Shown: positions 9,374-18,171 of the stretch, piece after piece
Layout: each line of letters starts with the position of its first letter
How positions within the stretch are numbered: the stretch's first letter is position 1
DNA from: Pseudomonadota bacterium
GTDB taxonomy: Bacteria > Pseudomonadota > Gammaproteobacteria > Acidiferrobacterales > Acidiferrobacteraceae
DNA length: 64,000 nucleotides
Direction: 5' to 3'
Assembly (NCBI GenBank): GCA_021819245.1
Contig: JAKARI010000004.1
Location: 1-64,000 of the forward strand
Made by a program: the position numbers and the translations under genes
Notes under the pieces: model-generated
The model's input: the letters and a program-made list of their open reading frames with translations, nothing else
What the model was told of the DNA's origin: nothing
Databases searched by the model: none

Positions 9374-9832
9374 ATGATGATCTCCCGGCGACAGGGTCTT
9401 GAACGGGTACGGACCCTCCCGCGGCCTCTGGTATTTACCAACGGCTGCTTCGATATCCTGCATCGCGGGCACACCACCTATCTCGAAGAGGCGCGCGCGC
9501 TGGGGGCCGCGCTCGTGGTGGGCGTGAACACCGATGCGTCGGTGCGCCGGCTCAACAAGGGGCCACAACGCCCGATCAACGGCCTGGAAGACCGCATGGC
9601 GGTTCTGGCGGCCCTGGAGAGCGTCTCGCTGGTGCTCGCCTTCGAGGAGGACACCCCGCGCGAGCTGATCCAGGCGATTCGCCCCGATGTCCTGGTCAAG
9701 GGCGGCGACTGGCCGGTGGAGGCGATCGTCGGCGCCGATATCGTGGCCGCAGGCGGCGGTCGGGTGCTGTCCATCCCGTTCCGGTTTGACCGCTCCACAA
9801 CCGCGCTCATTCGCGCAATTCGCCATGAATAA
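9374..9832 (+). CDS. hldC: D-glycero-beta-D-manno-heptose 1-phosphate adenylyltransferase
   Basis: Nucleotidyltransferase making ADP-heptose for the LPS inner core. [20 protein letters not shown] holds the HxGH nucleotide-binding motif, and later LVKGGDW and STTALI are typical of RfaE domain II. Only the adenylyltransferase domain is present (152 residues); the ribokinase-like domain of bifunctional HldE is missing, so the kinase must be encoded elsewhere. The start is uncertain: ATG 9374 lies one base past the dolP stop, and in-frame ATGs also occur at 9353, 9359 and 9377. None has a good ribosome-binding site, which suggests translational coupling to dolP. Confidence 0.9.
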   Translation: MMISRRQGLERVRTLPRPLVFTNGCFDILHRGHTTYLEEARALGAALVVGVNTDASVRRLNKGPQRPINGLEDRMAVLAALESVSLVLAFEEDTPRELIQAIRPDVLVKGGDWPVEAIVGADIVAAGGGRVLSIPFRFDRSTTALIRAIRHE

Positions 9833-11213
9833 CCCCCTAGCCCCCTTGCACCGGGCCCTGGCCGATGTGGTGGGGGCCGACCGCGTGCTCACTGACCCCA
9901 CCGAACGCCATGTCTACGGCTATGACAACTCTCGCAAACACCACCTGCCGGACGCCGTCGTGTTTGCGCTTGCCGAAGAGGAGGTGCGCGGCATCGTAGA
10001 CACATGCCGCGCCCACCGAGTGCCGCTCATCGCGCGCGGCCGTGGGACCGGCACCACGGGCGCCGCCGTGCCCGTGCGTGGGGGCGTCGTGCTGTCACTT
10101 GAGCGCATGCGCCGCATCCTTGCCGTCGACCCCGACAATCGCCTCCTGCGCGCGGAACCCGGGGCCACCAATCAGGACGTGCAGCAGGCGGCGGCGGCGC
10201 ATGGGTTTTTTTGGGCCCCCGACCCCACCAGCGCGAGCTACTGCAGCATAGGCGGCAACATCGCCGTCAACGCGGCGGGGCCGCGCGCGGTCAAATACGG
10301 GACGGTGCGCGAAAACACCCTGGGCCTGCGCGCCGTCACCGGCCGGGGAGACGCGATACGCACCGGGACCGACACCACCAAGGGCGCGGTGGGGTATGAC
10401 CTGACGCGCCTCCTGATCGGTTCCGAAGGGACGCTTGCCATCATCACCCAGGCGACCCTGAAGCTTACCCCGCAAGGCACGGCGCGCCGGACGCTGCGCG
10501 CCATCTACCGTGACATGCACGGCGCCGCCGCGGCGGTCTCGCGCATCATGGCGCAGCCGCAGACACCCTGCGCCCTGGAGTTTCTAGACGGGGCCGCCAT
10601 CGCGATGGTGCCCGACTTCCATAAATCCCTGCCGGCACAGGCCGGCGGCCTGCTTTTGATCGAGGTCGACGGGCCGGAGGCGGCGATGAATGACGCCGTG
10701 GCGGCGATTGCCGCGGCCGCGCGCGGCCCGGGGCTCGTGGAGTGCGTCGCAGCCGGCAGCGAAGGCGAGGCACGAGCGCTCTGGGCGGTACGCAAGGCCC
10801 TGTCGCCAGCGCTGCGCACCCTGGCGCCGAACAAGCTCAACGAGGATGTCGTGGTGCCGGTATCACGGATACCGGAGTTGATTGCGGGACTCGAGGCCTT
10901 AAGCCGCCGCTTCGACATCCCCATCGTGAACTTCGGCCATGCGGGTAACGGCAACATTCACGTCAACATGCTCTATGATTCCCGGAATCCCGAACAGGAA
11001 CAGCGCGCTCGCCCCTGCCTGAGCGAGATCTTCGACCTCGTGCTGCGGCTCGATGGCACCCTGTCCGGGGAGCACGGCGTGGGCATGGAGAAACGCGACT
11101 ATGTCGCGCGCGCGATAGACCCGCCGACACTGGCGCTCATGCGCGCCATCAAGGCGCAGTTCGACCCGGACGGCATTCTCAATCCGGACAAGCTTTTTCC
11201 GCAGAACCCCTGA
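9825..11213 (+). CDS. FAD-binding oxidoreductase, GlcD / D-lactate dehydrogenase family
   Basis: Flavoprotein of the vanillyl-alcohol-oxidase superfamily, probably oxidising a 2-hydroxy acid such as D-lactate or glycolate and passing electrons to the respiratory chain. The FAD-binding half has [18 protein letters not shown] and [15 protein letters not shown]. The C-terminal catalytic half has [28 protein letters not shown] and [10 protein letters not shown], all conserved in GlcD-type enzymes. The start ATG 9825 overlaps the hldC stop by 8 bases and gives 462 residues. The substrate cannot be told from sequence. There is no adjacent glcE/glcF, so it probably acts as a single-subunit dehydrogenase. 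Confidence 0.88.
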   Translation: MNNPLAPLHRALADVVGADRVLTDPTERHVYGYDNSRKHHLPDAVVFALAEEEVRGIVDTCRAHRVPLIARGRGTGTTGAAVPVRGGVVLSLERMRRILAVDPDNRLLRAEPGATNQDVQQAAAAHGFFWAPDPTSASYCSIGGNIAVNAAGPRAVKYGTVRENTLGLRAVTGRGDAIRTGTDTTKGAVGYDLTRLLIGSEGTLAIITQATLKLTPQGTARRTLRAIYRDMHGAAAAVSRIMAQPQTPCALEFLDGAAIAMVPDFHKSLPAQAGGLLLIEVDGPEAAMNDAVAAIAAAARGPGLVECVAAGSEGEARALWAVRKALSPALRTLAPNKLNEDVVVPVSRIPELIAGLEALSRRFDIPIVNFGHAGNGNIHVNMLYDSRNPEQEQRARPCLSEIFDLVLRLDGTLSGEHGVGMEKRDYVARAIDPPTLALMRAIKAQFDPDGILNPDKLFPQNP

Positions 11214-11238
11214 TCACCATCGCACCTATGGAGGCCCC

Positions 11239-11955
11239 ATGCACAGTCGCCGTTTCCTAGTCTTGCTCCTGACGGCCTCGCTTGCCGGCACCACCGCGTA
11301 CGCGAGCCCCATCGATAGTCTGAGCGCCATAAGCCAGGCGCAGTTCCAGAATTTGACCAGCGACCTCGGCGCGGCGCTCAGTTACAAAGACATGATGCCC
11401 GCCGCGCCCCTTGGCCTCACCGGCTTTGACGTCGGGGTGACCGCCATGGATACCCATGTCGATTATGCCGGTGCCCTGCAGGGGGCGACCGGCTCGAGCG
11501 CCAGCAATCTCTTCGTGCCAAGCCTGCAGGCGCAAAAGGGACTGCCGCTTGGTTTCGATGTCGGACTCACCTATGGCGGCATCCCCGGCAGCAATGTCCG
11601 TGTCGTCGGGGGAGATATCAGCTATGCCGTGATCGGCGGGGGGCTGCTTGCGCCGGCGCTCACCGTGCGCGGGACCTATACGAGGATGCTGGGGGTGAGC
11701 CAGATGGGGCTCAATACCCGCTCGGTCGAGCTCTGTCTGTCCAAGGGTTTCGTATTCATCACCCCCTACATCGGGGTCGGGCGAGTTCGCACCGCCGGCA
11801 TCCCGCGCGTCGGCACCCTGTCTGACGTGACCGTCGACGACACCAAGGAATATGTCGGCGCCGACTTCAATCTGGGGCTCCTCAATCTCGACCTCGAGGT
11901 CGACCGCATGGCGGGCTCCACGTCGTACGGGGCGAACATCGGCTGGCGCCTCTAA
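11239..11955 (+). CDS. Predicted outer-membrane beta-barrel protein
   Basis: 238 residues with a clear signal peptide (RFLVLLLTASLAGTTAYA), followed by alternating amphipathic stretches rich in Gly, Tyr and Thr (for example FDVGLTYGGI, LTVRGTYTRML, FITPYIGVGRV) and ending in a hydrophobic/aromatic strand GANIGWRL, as expected of a small porin-like barrel. I do not recognise a named family; it resembles generic YfaZ-type or Omp25-like proteins only loosely. GGAGG sits 5 bases before the ATG. It is co-directional with the FAD oxidase 25 bases upstream but probably functionally unrelated. Confidence 0.75.
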   Translation: MHSRRFLVLLLTASLAGTTAYASPIDSLSAISQAQFQNLTSDLGAALSYKDMMPAAPLGLTGFDVGVTAMDTHVDYAGALQGATGSSASNLFVPSLQAQKGLPLGFDVGLTYGGIPGSNVRVVGGDISYAVIGGGLLAPALTVRGTYTRMLGVSQMGLNTRSVELCLSKGFVFITPYIGVGRVRTAGIPRVGTLSDVTVDDTKEYVGADFNLGLLNLDLEVDRMAGSTSYGANIGWRL

Positions 11956-12006
11956 AGCGGCTTGAAGACGCGCGCCTGACGGGCCGGCCGAAGGGCGCAG
12001 GCCGGG

Positions 12007-12282
12007 TCACTGGCTGTCGGACTGCAACACCGACATCTGGCGGGCATTGATGAGCGCGGGCTTTGTCCCCGTGAAGGGCTCGAGGTTGTGGCCCAGGAGA
12101 TCGACCGCATACCAGCCGTGACCCTTGCGCGCCACGACCCGGAAATGCAGCATCGCCATAGACACCGCCGCCGTATAGGTCTTGCCGACCGAAAGCACAC
12201 CGGGAGGTGGCGTGCGGGTACACCCATCAAGCGCGGCCGCCATCATGACCGCCGCCACAACTCTCCGGTACGACCTATGCAT
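12007..12282 (-). CDS. Small putative lipoprotein
   Basis: 91-residue protein with a short positively charged N-terminus (MHRSYRR), a hydrophobic segment and a lipobox-like LDGC (Cys 21), so it is probably a lipoprotein of about 70 mature residues. GAGG lies 7 bases before the ATG, which supports translation. The mature part (for example FRVVARKGHGWYAVDLLGHN) matches no family I know. It lies downstream of sspB on the same strand, with a 137-base gap. Confidence 0.6.
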   Translation of the reverse strand: MHRSYRRVVAAVMMAAALDGCTRTPPPGVLSVGKTYTAAVSMAMLHFRVVARKGHGWYAVDLLGHNLEPFTGTKPALINARQMSVLQSDSQ

Positions 12283-12419
12283 AATCGACCTCGGGAAGAC
12301 CTCATGTCACGGGCACCTCGTAGGTCCCAGTATAGGGTCAAGCGGGGCGGCCCGGCAAAGCCCGGACCGGGCACTGCCGGCCCCAGGGCGCGCGCATCCC
12401 CGCTGACAGGGCTTGGAGA

Positions 12420-12812
12420 CTATTTGACGCGCCGCAGCGCCGGCGTCTTGCGGCCTGCCGGGCCCTCCGCGGAAGGTGCGGCCGGCGCCGGCGGCGGCTC
12501 CTCATCCTCACCCTCGAACGACAGACCGCGACCATTCTCGCGCGCGTAGATGGCCAGTACCGCCAGGATAGGCAGCGTCACAAGAAACGGCTGGCCGCCG
12601 AAACGCGCCTGGAAACTCAATGTCTCATCGTGAATCATGAAGTTGCGCACCGCGCGCGGATCGACGTTGAGCGTGATACGCCCGTCCTCGGCACGTCCCG
12701 GCGGGACCTGTACGCCGGGACGCGCGACATCGATCAGAATGAACGGGCTGAAACCGGATTCGACGGCCCACTGGTAGACGGCGCCCACGAGGTGCGTCCG
12801 CAATCCCGCCAT
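12420..12812 (-). CDS. sspB: Stringent starvation protein B, ClpXP adaptor
   Basis: Adaptor that delivers ssrA-tagged and other substrates, such as the RseA fragment, to ClpXP. The start ATG 12812 overlaps the sspA stop (ATGA), and the 51 codons upstream in the ORF track belong to the sspA region. The 130-residue protein shows the SspB core (GRITLNVDPRAVRNF and FQARFGGQPFLVTLPILAVLAIYA), an acidic flexible linker, and a C-terminal basic tail corresponding to the ClpX-binding motif (ALRRVK). Confidence 0.93.
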   Translation of the reverse strand: MAGLRTHLVGAVYQWAVESGFSPFILIDVARPGVQVPPGRAEDGRITLNVDPRAVRNFMIHDETLSFQARFGGQPFLVTLPILAVLAIYARENGRGLSFEGEDEEPPPAPAAPSAEGPAGRKTPALRRVK

Positions 12813-13438
12813 CAGCGCCGCATGTCCTGTTCGGCATCGGTCAGGCTCGCGCGAAACGGCTTGCGCGCGAACAGGCGCTCGGCGTAATCGAGAATCGGTT
12901 TGGCCTGGCGCGGCAATTCGATGTCGTAATGGGGCAGCCGCCACAGGAGCGGGGCCAGCGCACAATCCGCGAGCGTGAACTCGTCGCCCAGGAGATGGGC
13001 CTGTTCCTTGAAGATCGGCGAGATCACCGTAAGGCCGTCGCGGATGATGGTGCGCGCGCGCTGCGCGAGCCGCTTGTCATCCCCCTCAAGATCCGGAAAC
13101 AGGTCGTACCAATCGCGATTGAACCGCCACAGCATGAGACGCGCCCGGCCGCGGGTGACCGGGTCCACGGGCATGAGCGGGGGGTGTGGCAGACGCTCAT
13201 CCAGGTACTCTATGATGATATGCGACTCGTAGAGCACGAGATCGCGATCCACCATCGTCGGCACCTGGTTGTACGGATTGAGCTCGGCGAGTTCGCGGGG
13301 CTTTTTCTTGAGGTCAACGTGAATGATCTGGCACTCTACGTCCTTTTCCAGAAGGACAATGCGCGCCTTATGGCTGAACGGGCAAGTGACTCCAGAATAC
13401 AGTGTCATGATGGGTTTGCGGACGGCGGGAATAGCCAT
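12812..13438 (-). CDS. sspA: Stringent starvation protein A (GST-fold)
   Basis: RNA-polymerase-associated protein with a glutathione-S-transferase fold that modulates transcription in stationary phase and acid stress. The N-terminal thioredoxin-like part reads TLYSGVTCPFSHKARIVLLEK, followed by NPYNQVPTMVDRDLVLYESHIIIEYLDERLPHPPL, diagnostic of SspA. I chose the second ATG (13438) because GGAG lies about 7 bases before it; the first ATG is at 13450. It forms an operon with sspB. The 186-base gap to the divergent protease gene should hold both promoters. Confidence 0.94.
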   Translation of the reverse strand: MAIPAVRKPIMTLYSGVTCPFSHKARIVLLEKDVECQIIHVDLKKKPRELAELNPYNQVPTMVDRDLVLYESHIIIEYLDERLPHPPLMPVDPVTRGRARLMLWRFNRDWYDLFPDLEGDDKRLAQRARTIIRDGLTVISPIFKEQAHLLGDEFTLADCALAPLLWRLPHYDIELPRQAKPILDYAERLFARKPFRASLTDAEQDMRR

Positions 13439-13624
13439 GCTTATCTCCATGCCCCAACATGCGTCGGATCTACGGCCACAACCATTGCGACAAGCCTCCG
13501 GGTGCCTGGAAAGGCGATGTTTGCGTCCTTATACCGAAGACGGGCTTAGCTTCTGGGCCGCAAATCGCGTAATTTTACTCTATTACGACAAGCCCGCCTA
13601 GGGCACAACCGGCCTGGAGGCCCC

Positions 13625-14806
13625 ATGTCCCTTTCCCACCGCCTTGTCTTCCTTGCGCGCGTCCTGATTGGCGGCCTGGCGCTCGCCTTTGTCATCCTGC
13701 TCGTGCGGCCGCAGCTCATCGCCCATGGCCCCACGGTCGTCATACGCGAGTCGGCGCCCAGCAAGGCGCAGACGCAGGGGCCGGTCTCTTACGCCTATGC
13801 CGTCAAGAAGGCCGCCAACGCTGTCGTGAATATTAACACGGCCAAGGTCGTGGTGATGCACCCGAGCCAGGGTCCGGGATTTCCATTCTTTGCGCCATTT
13901 CCCCGGCAACAGCCGCCGCAGGGCCAAAAACGCGTGGAGACGAGCCTGGGGTCCGGGGTGATCATCAGCACAAGCGGCTACATCCTGACCAACTACCACG
14001 TCATTCGTGGGGCCGATGCCATCCGTGTCTTTCTCAAAGACGGGCGCAGCGCCAAGGCGCGCGTCGTAGGCGTAGACCCCGCCACCGACCTCGCGGTCCT
14101 CAAGATCCATCTGCGCGGATTGACGGCCATAACCCTCGGGCACACCTCCGATACGGTCGTAGGCGAGGTGGTGCTCGCCATCGGCGACCCCTTTGGTATC
14201 GGTCAGACGGTCACGATGGGCATCGTGAGCGCAACCGGCCGCGATGAGCTGGGCCTAAACCCGATCGAAAACTTCATTCAAACAGATGCCGCCATCAATC
14301 CCGGAAACTCGGGCGGGGCACTCATCAACACCGAAGGCCACCTGATCGGCATCGACAGCGCGATCTACACGCACAGTGGTGGGTTTCAGGGGATCGGCTT
14401 TGCCATTCCCGTCAATCTGGCGCGCCATGTCTTTCGCCAAATCGTCAAATATGGGCATGTGATCGAAGGCTGGGTGGGGGTTGCCGGTCAGACGCTTACG
14501 CCGGCGCTGGCCCGCGCCTTGAAACTGCCCACGGGCACACGGGGCGTGGTGGTGGCGGCGGTCTACAATAACGGCCCGGCGGCACAGGCCGGGATACGCC
14601 CGGGAGACGTCATCTATGCGATCAACGGCCGGCCGCTGCGCTCGGCCAATCGCGCCCTGCTCACGATTGCGGATACAAAACCGGGGACGCCCGTCACCTT
14701 GGGTATCTTGCGCACCGGCCGGCGCCTCGCCATTCGCCTGATTGTCGGGACACGGCCGCCCCTGAAGAACATGGCATCGGTGGCCCAAGCGCCCCCCGCG
14801 CCCTGA
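13625..14806 (+). CDS. DegS/AlgW-type HtrA serine protease
   Basis: Inner-membrane-anchored periplasmic protease of the sigma-E stress pathway, or a DegQ-like quality-control protease. A single N-terminal transmembrane segment (about 12-28) is followed by a trypsin-like domain with catalytic His (TNYHVI), Asp (DLAVLK) and Ser (GNSGGA), then one PDZ domain (about 285-370). One PDZ plus a membrane anchor argues for DegS/AlgW. However, a Pro/Phe-rich insert before the catalytic domain (GPGFPFFAPFPRQQPP) resembles the LA loop of DegP/DegQ. At 393 residues it is longer than E. coli DegS. GGAGG lies 5 bases before the ATG. Confidence 0.88.
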   Translation: MSLSHRLVFLARVLIGGLALAFVILLVRPQLIAHGPTVVIRESAPSKAQTQGPVSYAYAVKKAANAVVNINTAKVVVMHPSQGPGFPFFAPFPRQQPPQGQKRVETSLGSGVIISTSGYILTNYHVIRGADAIRVFLKDGRSAKARVVGVDPATDLAVLKIHLRGLTAITLGHTSDTVVGEVVLAIGDPFGIGQTVTMGIVSATGRDELGLNPIENFIQTDAAINPGNSGGALINTEGHLIGIDSAIYTHSGGFQGIGFAIPVNLARHVFRQIVKYGHVIEGWVGVAGQTLTPALARALKLPTGTRGVVVAAVYNNGPAAQAGIRPGDVIYAINGRPLRSANRALLTIADTKPGTPVTLGILRTGRRLAIRLIVGTRPPLKNMASVAQAPPAP

Positions 14807-15514
14807 AGGGCCGGCCCTCCTTGAGGCGCCGGCCTGTCAAGGGGCGCCTGGGCGGCCCTCCCCTCGAGGGCCTCGGCCAAGCCATGCGGCATCACGGCGC
14901 GAATCGGCTGAATCGCCGAGGGGGGCCGGTGCGTGCCGCGTGCGGGCGCTGGCGCCGCCGCTCGGGTTATAACACCCCACGATACGGGGCACGAGCGCCC
15001 AAGGCAGGGCTTGCAGGCTGAGGGCGGTTATGCGCTTTCTGCGCGCCGTGTCGGCCTTCGGCTGCGCGATCCATCCGCATCTGTACCCGGCGGGCGCAGG
15101 GCACCCCCTGTCAGGTCTCCGGGTCATGGCTGACCCCGCGGGGGGCCTATGCGGAGCGATGGAGGGGCTCGCGCGGGCGCCGACGATCACCCCAGACGGG
15201 GGCATGGCCTGGTTGGGCGCCCGTGCGGCGGGGGCCACGCCGTCCGGTCCCTCGCACCGCGGGCCCGCCAGGGCCCCGCCCGGGGCGCCACGGGGCAAGC
15301 GGGACAGGGGACCAAACCCCCGTGATGACCCACCCGCGCCCGAGCGGGTCCGGCGCCAAAGCCCCCTGGGGGGCCATGATGGAAGGCGGTTCGTGCCCCG
15401 GATCGTGCGCACGCCCGCGCCTGGACCACCCCCATGCGATCCGTAGCCGCGGGCCCTGTGGCCAACCCCGATCTCACCCCAGAACCGGCACACGCCCATG
15501 ATCAGGGCGAGCCC
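14807..15514. other. Gene-free GC-rich region between degS-like gene and tatC
   Basis: About 700 bases with no supportable gene. Several long frames overlap on both strands (for example 14837..15499 - and 15030..15446 +), but their products are Pro/Gly/Arg-rich and lack any domain. Directly after the protease stop there is a 12-base palindrome (AGGGCCGGCCCT, 14807-14818) and an inverted repeat AGGCGCC/GGCGCCT (14824-14849) that could act in termination, though without T-runs. The segment is expected to hold the shared 3' ends of two convergent units. Confidence 0.5.
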
Positions 15515-16381
15515 TTATTCGCCCGACGGCGGCCTCGGGGGGCGCCGCCGGCGCCGCGGACGACGCCGTGGCGGCGATGGGGGCGTCGCTACCCTCGGCG
15601 GCGAGGCGGGAGGCGGCGGCTCGTCTGGCTCGGCGGGTTCGTTTGGCGTCGGCCGTGGCCGAACGCGATAGGCGACCAGCAGGCCCAGCTCGAATAGCCC
15701 CCACATGGCAAGCGCCAGCATGGTCTGCGAAAACGCGTCGGGTGGCGTGATGATGGCCGCGAGAATAAAGGACCCCAGAATGACGTAACGGCGCTTGCCC
15801 GATAAGGTCTCCGGGCGCAGGACCCCCATGAGCACCAGAAGCACGATCGCGACCGGCACCTCGAAGGCGAGCCCGAATGCGAAAAACAACGTCAGGACGA
15901 AGTTGAGGTAGTGATTGATATCGGTCATCACCCGCACGCCCGCCGGCGCGGCATGGGCAAAGAACCCGAAGGCCAGGGGAAAGATCAGAAAATACGCGAA
16001 GGCCATCCCCAGGTAAAAAAGCAATGTGCTTGACACCAGGAGCGGCGTGACCAGGCGGCGCTCGCGCTGGTAGAGCCCTGGGGCCACGAACGCCCACACC
16101 TGGTACAGGATATAGGGGACGGCGATGGCCACCGCAGTCGCAAGCGCGAGCTTGAGCGGCGCAACGAAGGTCGACGGGAGATTGGTGGCGATCAGGGCCC
16201 CGTTACGCGGCAGCACGGCGGTCAAGGGGCGCGCCAGATAGCGGTAGAGGATATTGCGGAATGGAAACAAGCCGACGAATAACACCAGCACCGCGATCGC
16301 CGAGCGCATGATGCGGGCCCGCAGTTCGAGGAGGTGTTCGATGAAGCTTGCCTCGGCGCCCTCGGACGCCTTCGCTGCCAT
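15515..16381 (-). CDS. tatC: Sec-independent protein translocase TatC
   Basis: Polytopic receptor for twin-arginine signal peptides. The N-terminus FIEHLLELRARIMRS and the internal VAPGLYQRERR (periplasmic loop 1) are TatC signatures, and six hydrophobic helices are visible. The C-terminus carries an unusual tail of about 50 residues, first acidic and Pro-rich, then Arg/Pro-rich (RRRPRRRRRPPRPP), making the protein 288 residues against about 250-260 usually. tatC overlaps the tatB stop by one base (TGATG). A likely client in this window is the Rieske protein PetA. Confidence 0.95.
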   Translation of the reverse strand: MAAKASEGAEASFIEHLLELRARIMRSAIAVLVLFVGLFPFRNILYRYLARPLTAVLPRNGALIATNLPSTFVAPLKLALATAVAIAVPYILYQVWAFVAPGLYQRERRLVTPLLVSSTLLFYLGMAFAYFLIFPLAFGFFAHAAPAGVRVMTDINHYLNFVLTLFFAFGLAFEVPVAIVLLVLMGVLRPETLSGKRRYVILGSFILAAIITPPDAFSQTMLALAMWGLFELGLLVAYRVRPRPTPNEPAEPDEPPPPASPPRVATPPSPPRRRPRRRRRPPRPPSGE

Positions 16382-16806
16382 CAGTCTTTCCTAGGGCTTG
16401 AGCCCCCTCCGGCAGAGGCGTGGCGTGCCGGCGGCCGCCGCGGCCGGCGACGGCGCCGCCGGGATGGGGCCGGGCGCGGGCGGCGCGGGGTGTCGGCCGA
16501 GTCCTCGAGCGCCGGCGGCACGCGATCCGGGGATTCGTCGCCCAGCGACTCCTGCCACTCGCTGGGCAACGAATCCCCGAGCAGGGCCTTGGTGCGTTGC
16601 CACTCCTGATTGAGCTCGCGCAACGGCGCAAGATGCTCGGTGCCGACCTGACCGTCCAGATCCTCTTTCATCTTCGCCATGAAACGCCGCGCGCGCGCCA
16701 CCCACCGCCCCGCGCTGCGCGCGGCATCCGGCAGATGACGGGGATCAAAAACGATGACCGCGACGACCCCTATGATCAGGAGTTCCGCGAAGCTGAAATC
16801 AAACAT
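16381..16806 (-). CDS. tatB: Sec-independent protein translocase TatB
   Basis: Single-span Tat subunit that forms the substrate-receptor complex with TatC. The start MFDFSFAELLIIGVVAVIVFDPRHLP is diagnostic: a short N-terminal helix with Glu at position 8, a hinge, and then an amphipathic helix. The C-terminal half is low-complexity and ends in an Arg/Pro-rich block (PSRRRRRRPRRPP), echoing the tail of the adjacent TatC. At 141 residues the length is normal. It lies between tatA (12-base gap) and tatC (one-base overlap). Confidence 0.93.
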   Translation of the reverse strand: MFDFSFAELLIIGVVAVIVFDPRHLPDAARSAGRWVARARRFMAKMKEDLDGQVGTEHLAPLRELNQEWQRTKALLGDSLPSEWQESLGDESPDRVPPALEDSADTPRRPRPAPSRRRRRRPRRPPARHASAGGGSSPRKD

Positions 16807-16818
16807 CCGCCCCCAGGC

Positions 16819-17082
16819 CTAGCCCTTGCGTGTATGCGCCGCGCTTTTGGCCTTGGGCCCATCGGCGGCGCGGGCCTGCCCTTCGATGACACGGCCCGTA
16901 TTGGCAGCAGGCTGAGCGGCGTCCTCTTCCTCGCCTTTCGCGGACTCTTCCTTCATGGCGTTTCGAAAGTTCTTGATGGCGCCGCCAAGGTCGCTACCGA
17001 TATTGCGTACCTTGCTTGTGCCAAACAGCAAGATCACGACCGCCAGTATGACCAAAAGGTGCCAGATACTAAATAAATCCAT
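16819..17082 (-). CDS. tatA: Sec-independent protein translocase TatA
   Basis: Small single-span protein that oligomerises to form the Tat translocation pore. The sequence opens with [40 protein letters not shown], the canonical TatA transmembrane helix, FGxxK/R hinge and amphipathic helix, followed by a charged tail. It is 87 residues long. AGGAGG lies 6 bases before the ATG. It is the first gene of tatABC, 9 bases after the HIT gene, at the end of the long mla-his-tat array. Confidence 0.95.
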   Translation of the reverse strand: MDLFSIWHLLVILAVVILLFGTSKVRNIGSDLGGAIKNFRNAMKEESAKGEEEDAAQPAANTGRVIEGQARAADGPKAKSAAHTRKG

Positions 17083-17091
17083 AGCCGCCTC

Positions 17092-17427
17092 CTAAAAACC
17101 GGGCAACCGGCCACCGCCCAGCACATGAATATGCAAATGGGGGATCTCCTGGCCGCCGCCAGGCCCCGTATTGATGATGGTCCGAAAGCCGTCGTCGAGG
17201 CCGGCCCGGCGCGCCACCTCCGGCACAACCGCAAGCGCATGCGCCATGATCTCCGCATGCTCCGGCCCCACCTCATTCAAGCTCTGAATATGCTCACGCG
17301 TTATGACAAGCATATGCACCGGGGCCTTGGGATACTTGTCGGCAATCACGATGAGCCGCTCATCCTCATAGAGTCGCGGGACCGGGATTTGGTTTCCGAC
17401 GATCTGGCAGAAAATACATGACGCCAT
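17092..17427 (-). CDS. HIT-family nucleotide-binding hydrolase (HinT-like)
   Basis: Histidine-triad protein, probably a purine nucleoside phosphoramidase or AMP-lysine hydrolase. CIFCQIV at the N-terminus and the catalytic triad HLHIHVLGG at the C-terminus are clear. The true start is ATG 17427, two bases after the hisE stop and preceded by GAGGG; this gives 111 residues and discards 42 spurious codons. A HIT gene between hisE and tatA is a recurring arrangement in beta- and gammaproteobacteria. Confidence 0.93.
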   Translation of the reverse strand: MASCIFCQIVGNQIPVPRLYEDERLIVIADKYPKAPVHMLVITREHIQSLNEVGPEHAEIMAHALAVVPEVARRAGLDDGFRTIINTGPGGGQEIPHLHIHVLGGGRLPGF

Positions 17428-17429
17428 GG

Positions 17430-17753
17430 CTATCCCTCGTGGCGGCTTGCCTTTTCCTCGATGCCCGACCGCCCCATGCGGGCCTTGAGTTCCGCCAGGA
17501 TCTGCTCGGGCGCGATATCCCGATAGGCGAGCATCACCAGGCAGTGAAACCACAGATCGGCGGTCTCATGAACCAAGGCCGCGGGGTCATCCCCCTTGGC
17601 CGCAATGACGGTCTCGATGGCCTCTTCGCCGACCTTCTTTAAGATACCGTCCAGGCCCTTTCGGTAGAGGGAGGCCACATAAGAGGCCTTCGGGTCGGCC
17701 CCCGCCCGGGCCTTCAGGATCGCATAGAGCTCGGAGAGCACCTCGTCTGCCAT
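17430..17753 (-). CDS. hisE: Phosphoribosyl-ATP pyrophosphatase
   Basis: Second step of histidine synthesis: hydrolyses PR-ATP to PR-AMP and pyrophosphate. The MazG-like helical motif VGEEAIETVIAAK and the downstream HETADLWFHCLVML are conserved. The start ATG 17753 (MADEVL) is preceded by GGGAG and gives 107 residues; the 12 codons before it in the ORF track overlap hisI. It is separate from hisI here, whereas enterobacteria have a hisIE fusion. Confidence 0.94.
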   Translation of the reverse strand: MADEVLSELYAILKARAGADPKASYVASLYRKGLDGILKKVGEEAIETVIAAKGDDPAALVHETADLWFHCLVMLAYRDIAPEQILAELKARMGRSGIEEKASRHEG

Positions 17754-17754
17754 T

Positions 17755-18171
17755 CTACTCCCGATCCGGGGTTTGCGCTGCCCGCCCATAAATATCGCTC
17801 GCCGGCTTCAAGACCGGATCCTCGGGCACGAAGCCATCGCCGCGCAACGGCGAGAAAAAACAGCTCTCGCGCCCGGTATGACAGGCAATGCCCCCGACCT
17901 GCTCTACGATAAGCAGCAGCGCATCCCCGTCACAATCCAGCCGTACCTCGAGGAGACGCTGAATGTGGCCCGATTCTTCCCCTTTGCGCCACAGGCGGCC
18001 GCGCGACCGCGACCAATAGACCGCCCGGCCCTCCGCCAACGTCGTGGCCAGGGCCTCGGCGTTCATCCACGCCAGCATCAACACCCGCCCGCTCTTTGCA
18101 TCCTGAGCAATGGCCGGCACCAGCCCATCAGCCCCCCACTTGACCTGGACCCTCCACGGCGGGGGGTTCAC
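17755..18171 (-). CDS. hisI: Phosphoribosyl-AMP cyclohydrolase
   Basis: Third step of histidine synthesis: zinc- and Mg-dependent opening of the PR-AMP adenine ring. [31 protein letters not shown] and the metal-binding DCDGDALL with [10 protein letters not shown] are all present. It starts with GTG at 18171, overlapping the hisF stop (GTGA), and ends one base before hisE. The 138-residue length is normal for the unfused enzyme. Confidence 0.95.
   Translation of the reverse strand: MNPPPWRVQVKWGADGLVPAIAQDAKSGRVLMLAWMNAEALATTLAEGRAVYWSRSRGRLWRKGEESGHIQRLLEVRLDCDGDALLLIVEQVGGIACHTGRESCFFSPLRGDGFVPEDPVLKPASDIYGRAAQTPDRE

Noticed and set aside
14837-15499. 220-residue minus-strand ORF and overlapping plus-strand frames
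   Set aside because: Several frames are open at once, as expected in GC-rich non-coding DNA. The products are low-complexity and no start signal or homology pattern is seen.
15505-15524. Inverted repeat GGGCGA/TCGCCC across the tatC stop codon
   Set aside because: Only 6 bp, overlapping the coding end, with no T-run; likely chance in GC-rich DNA.
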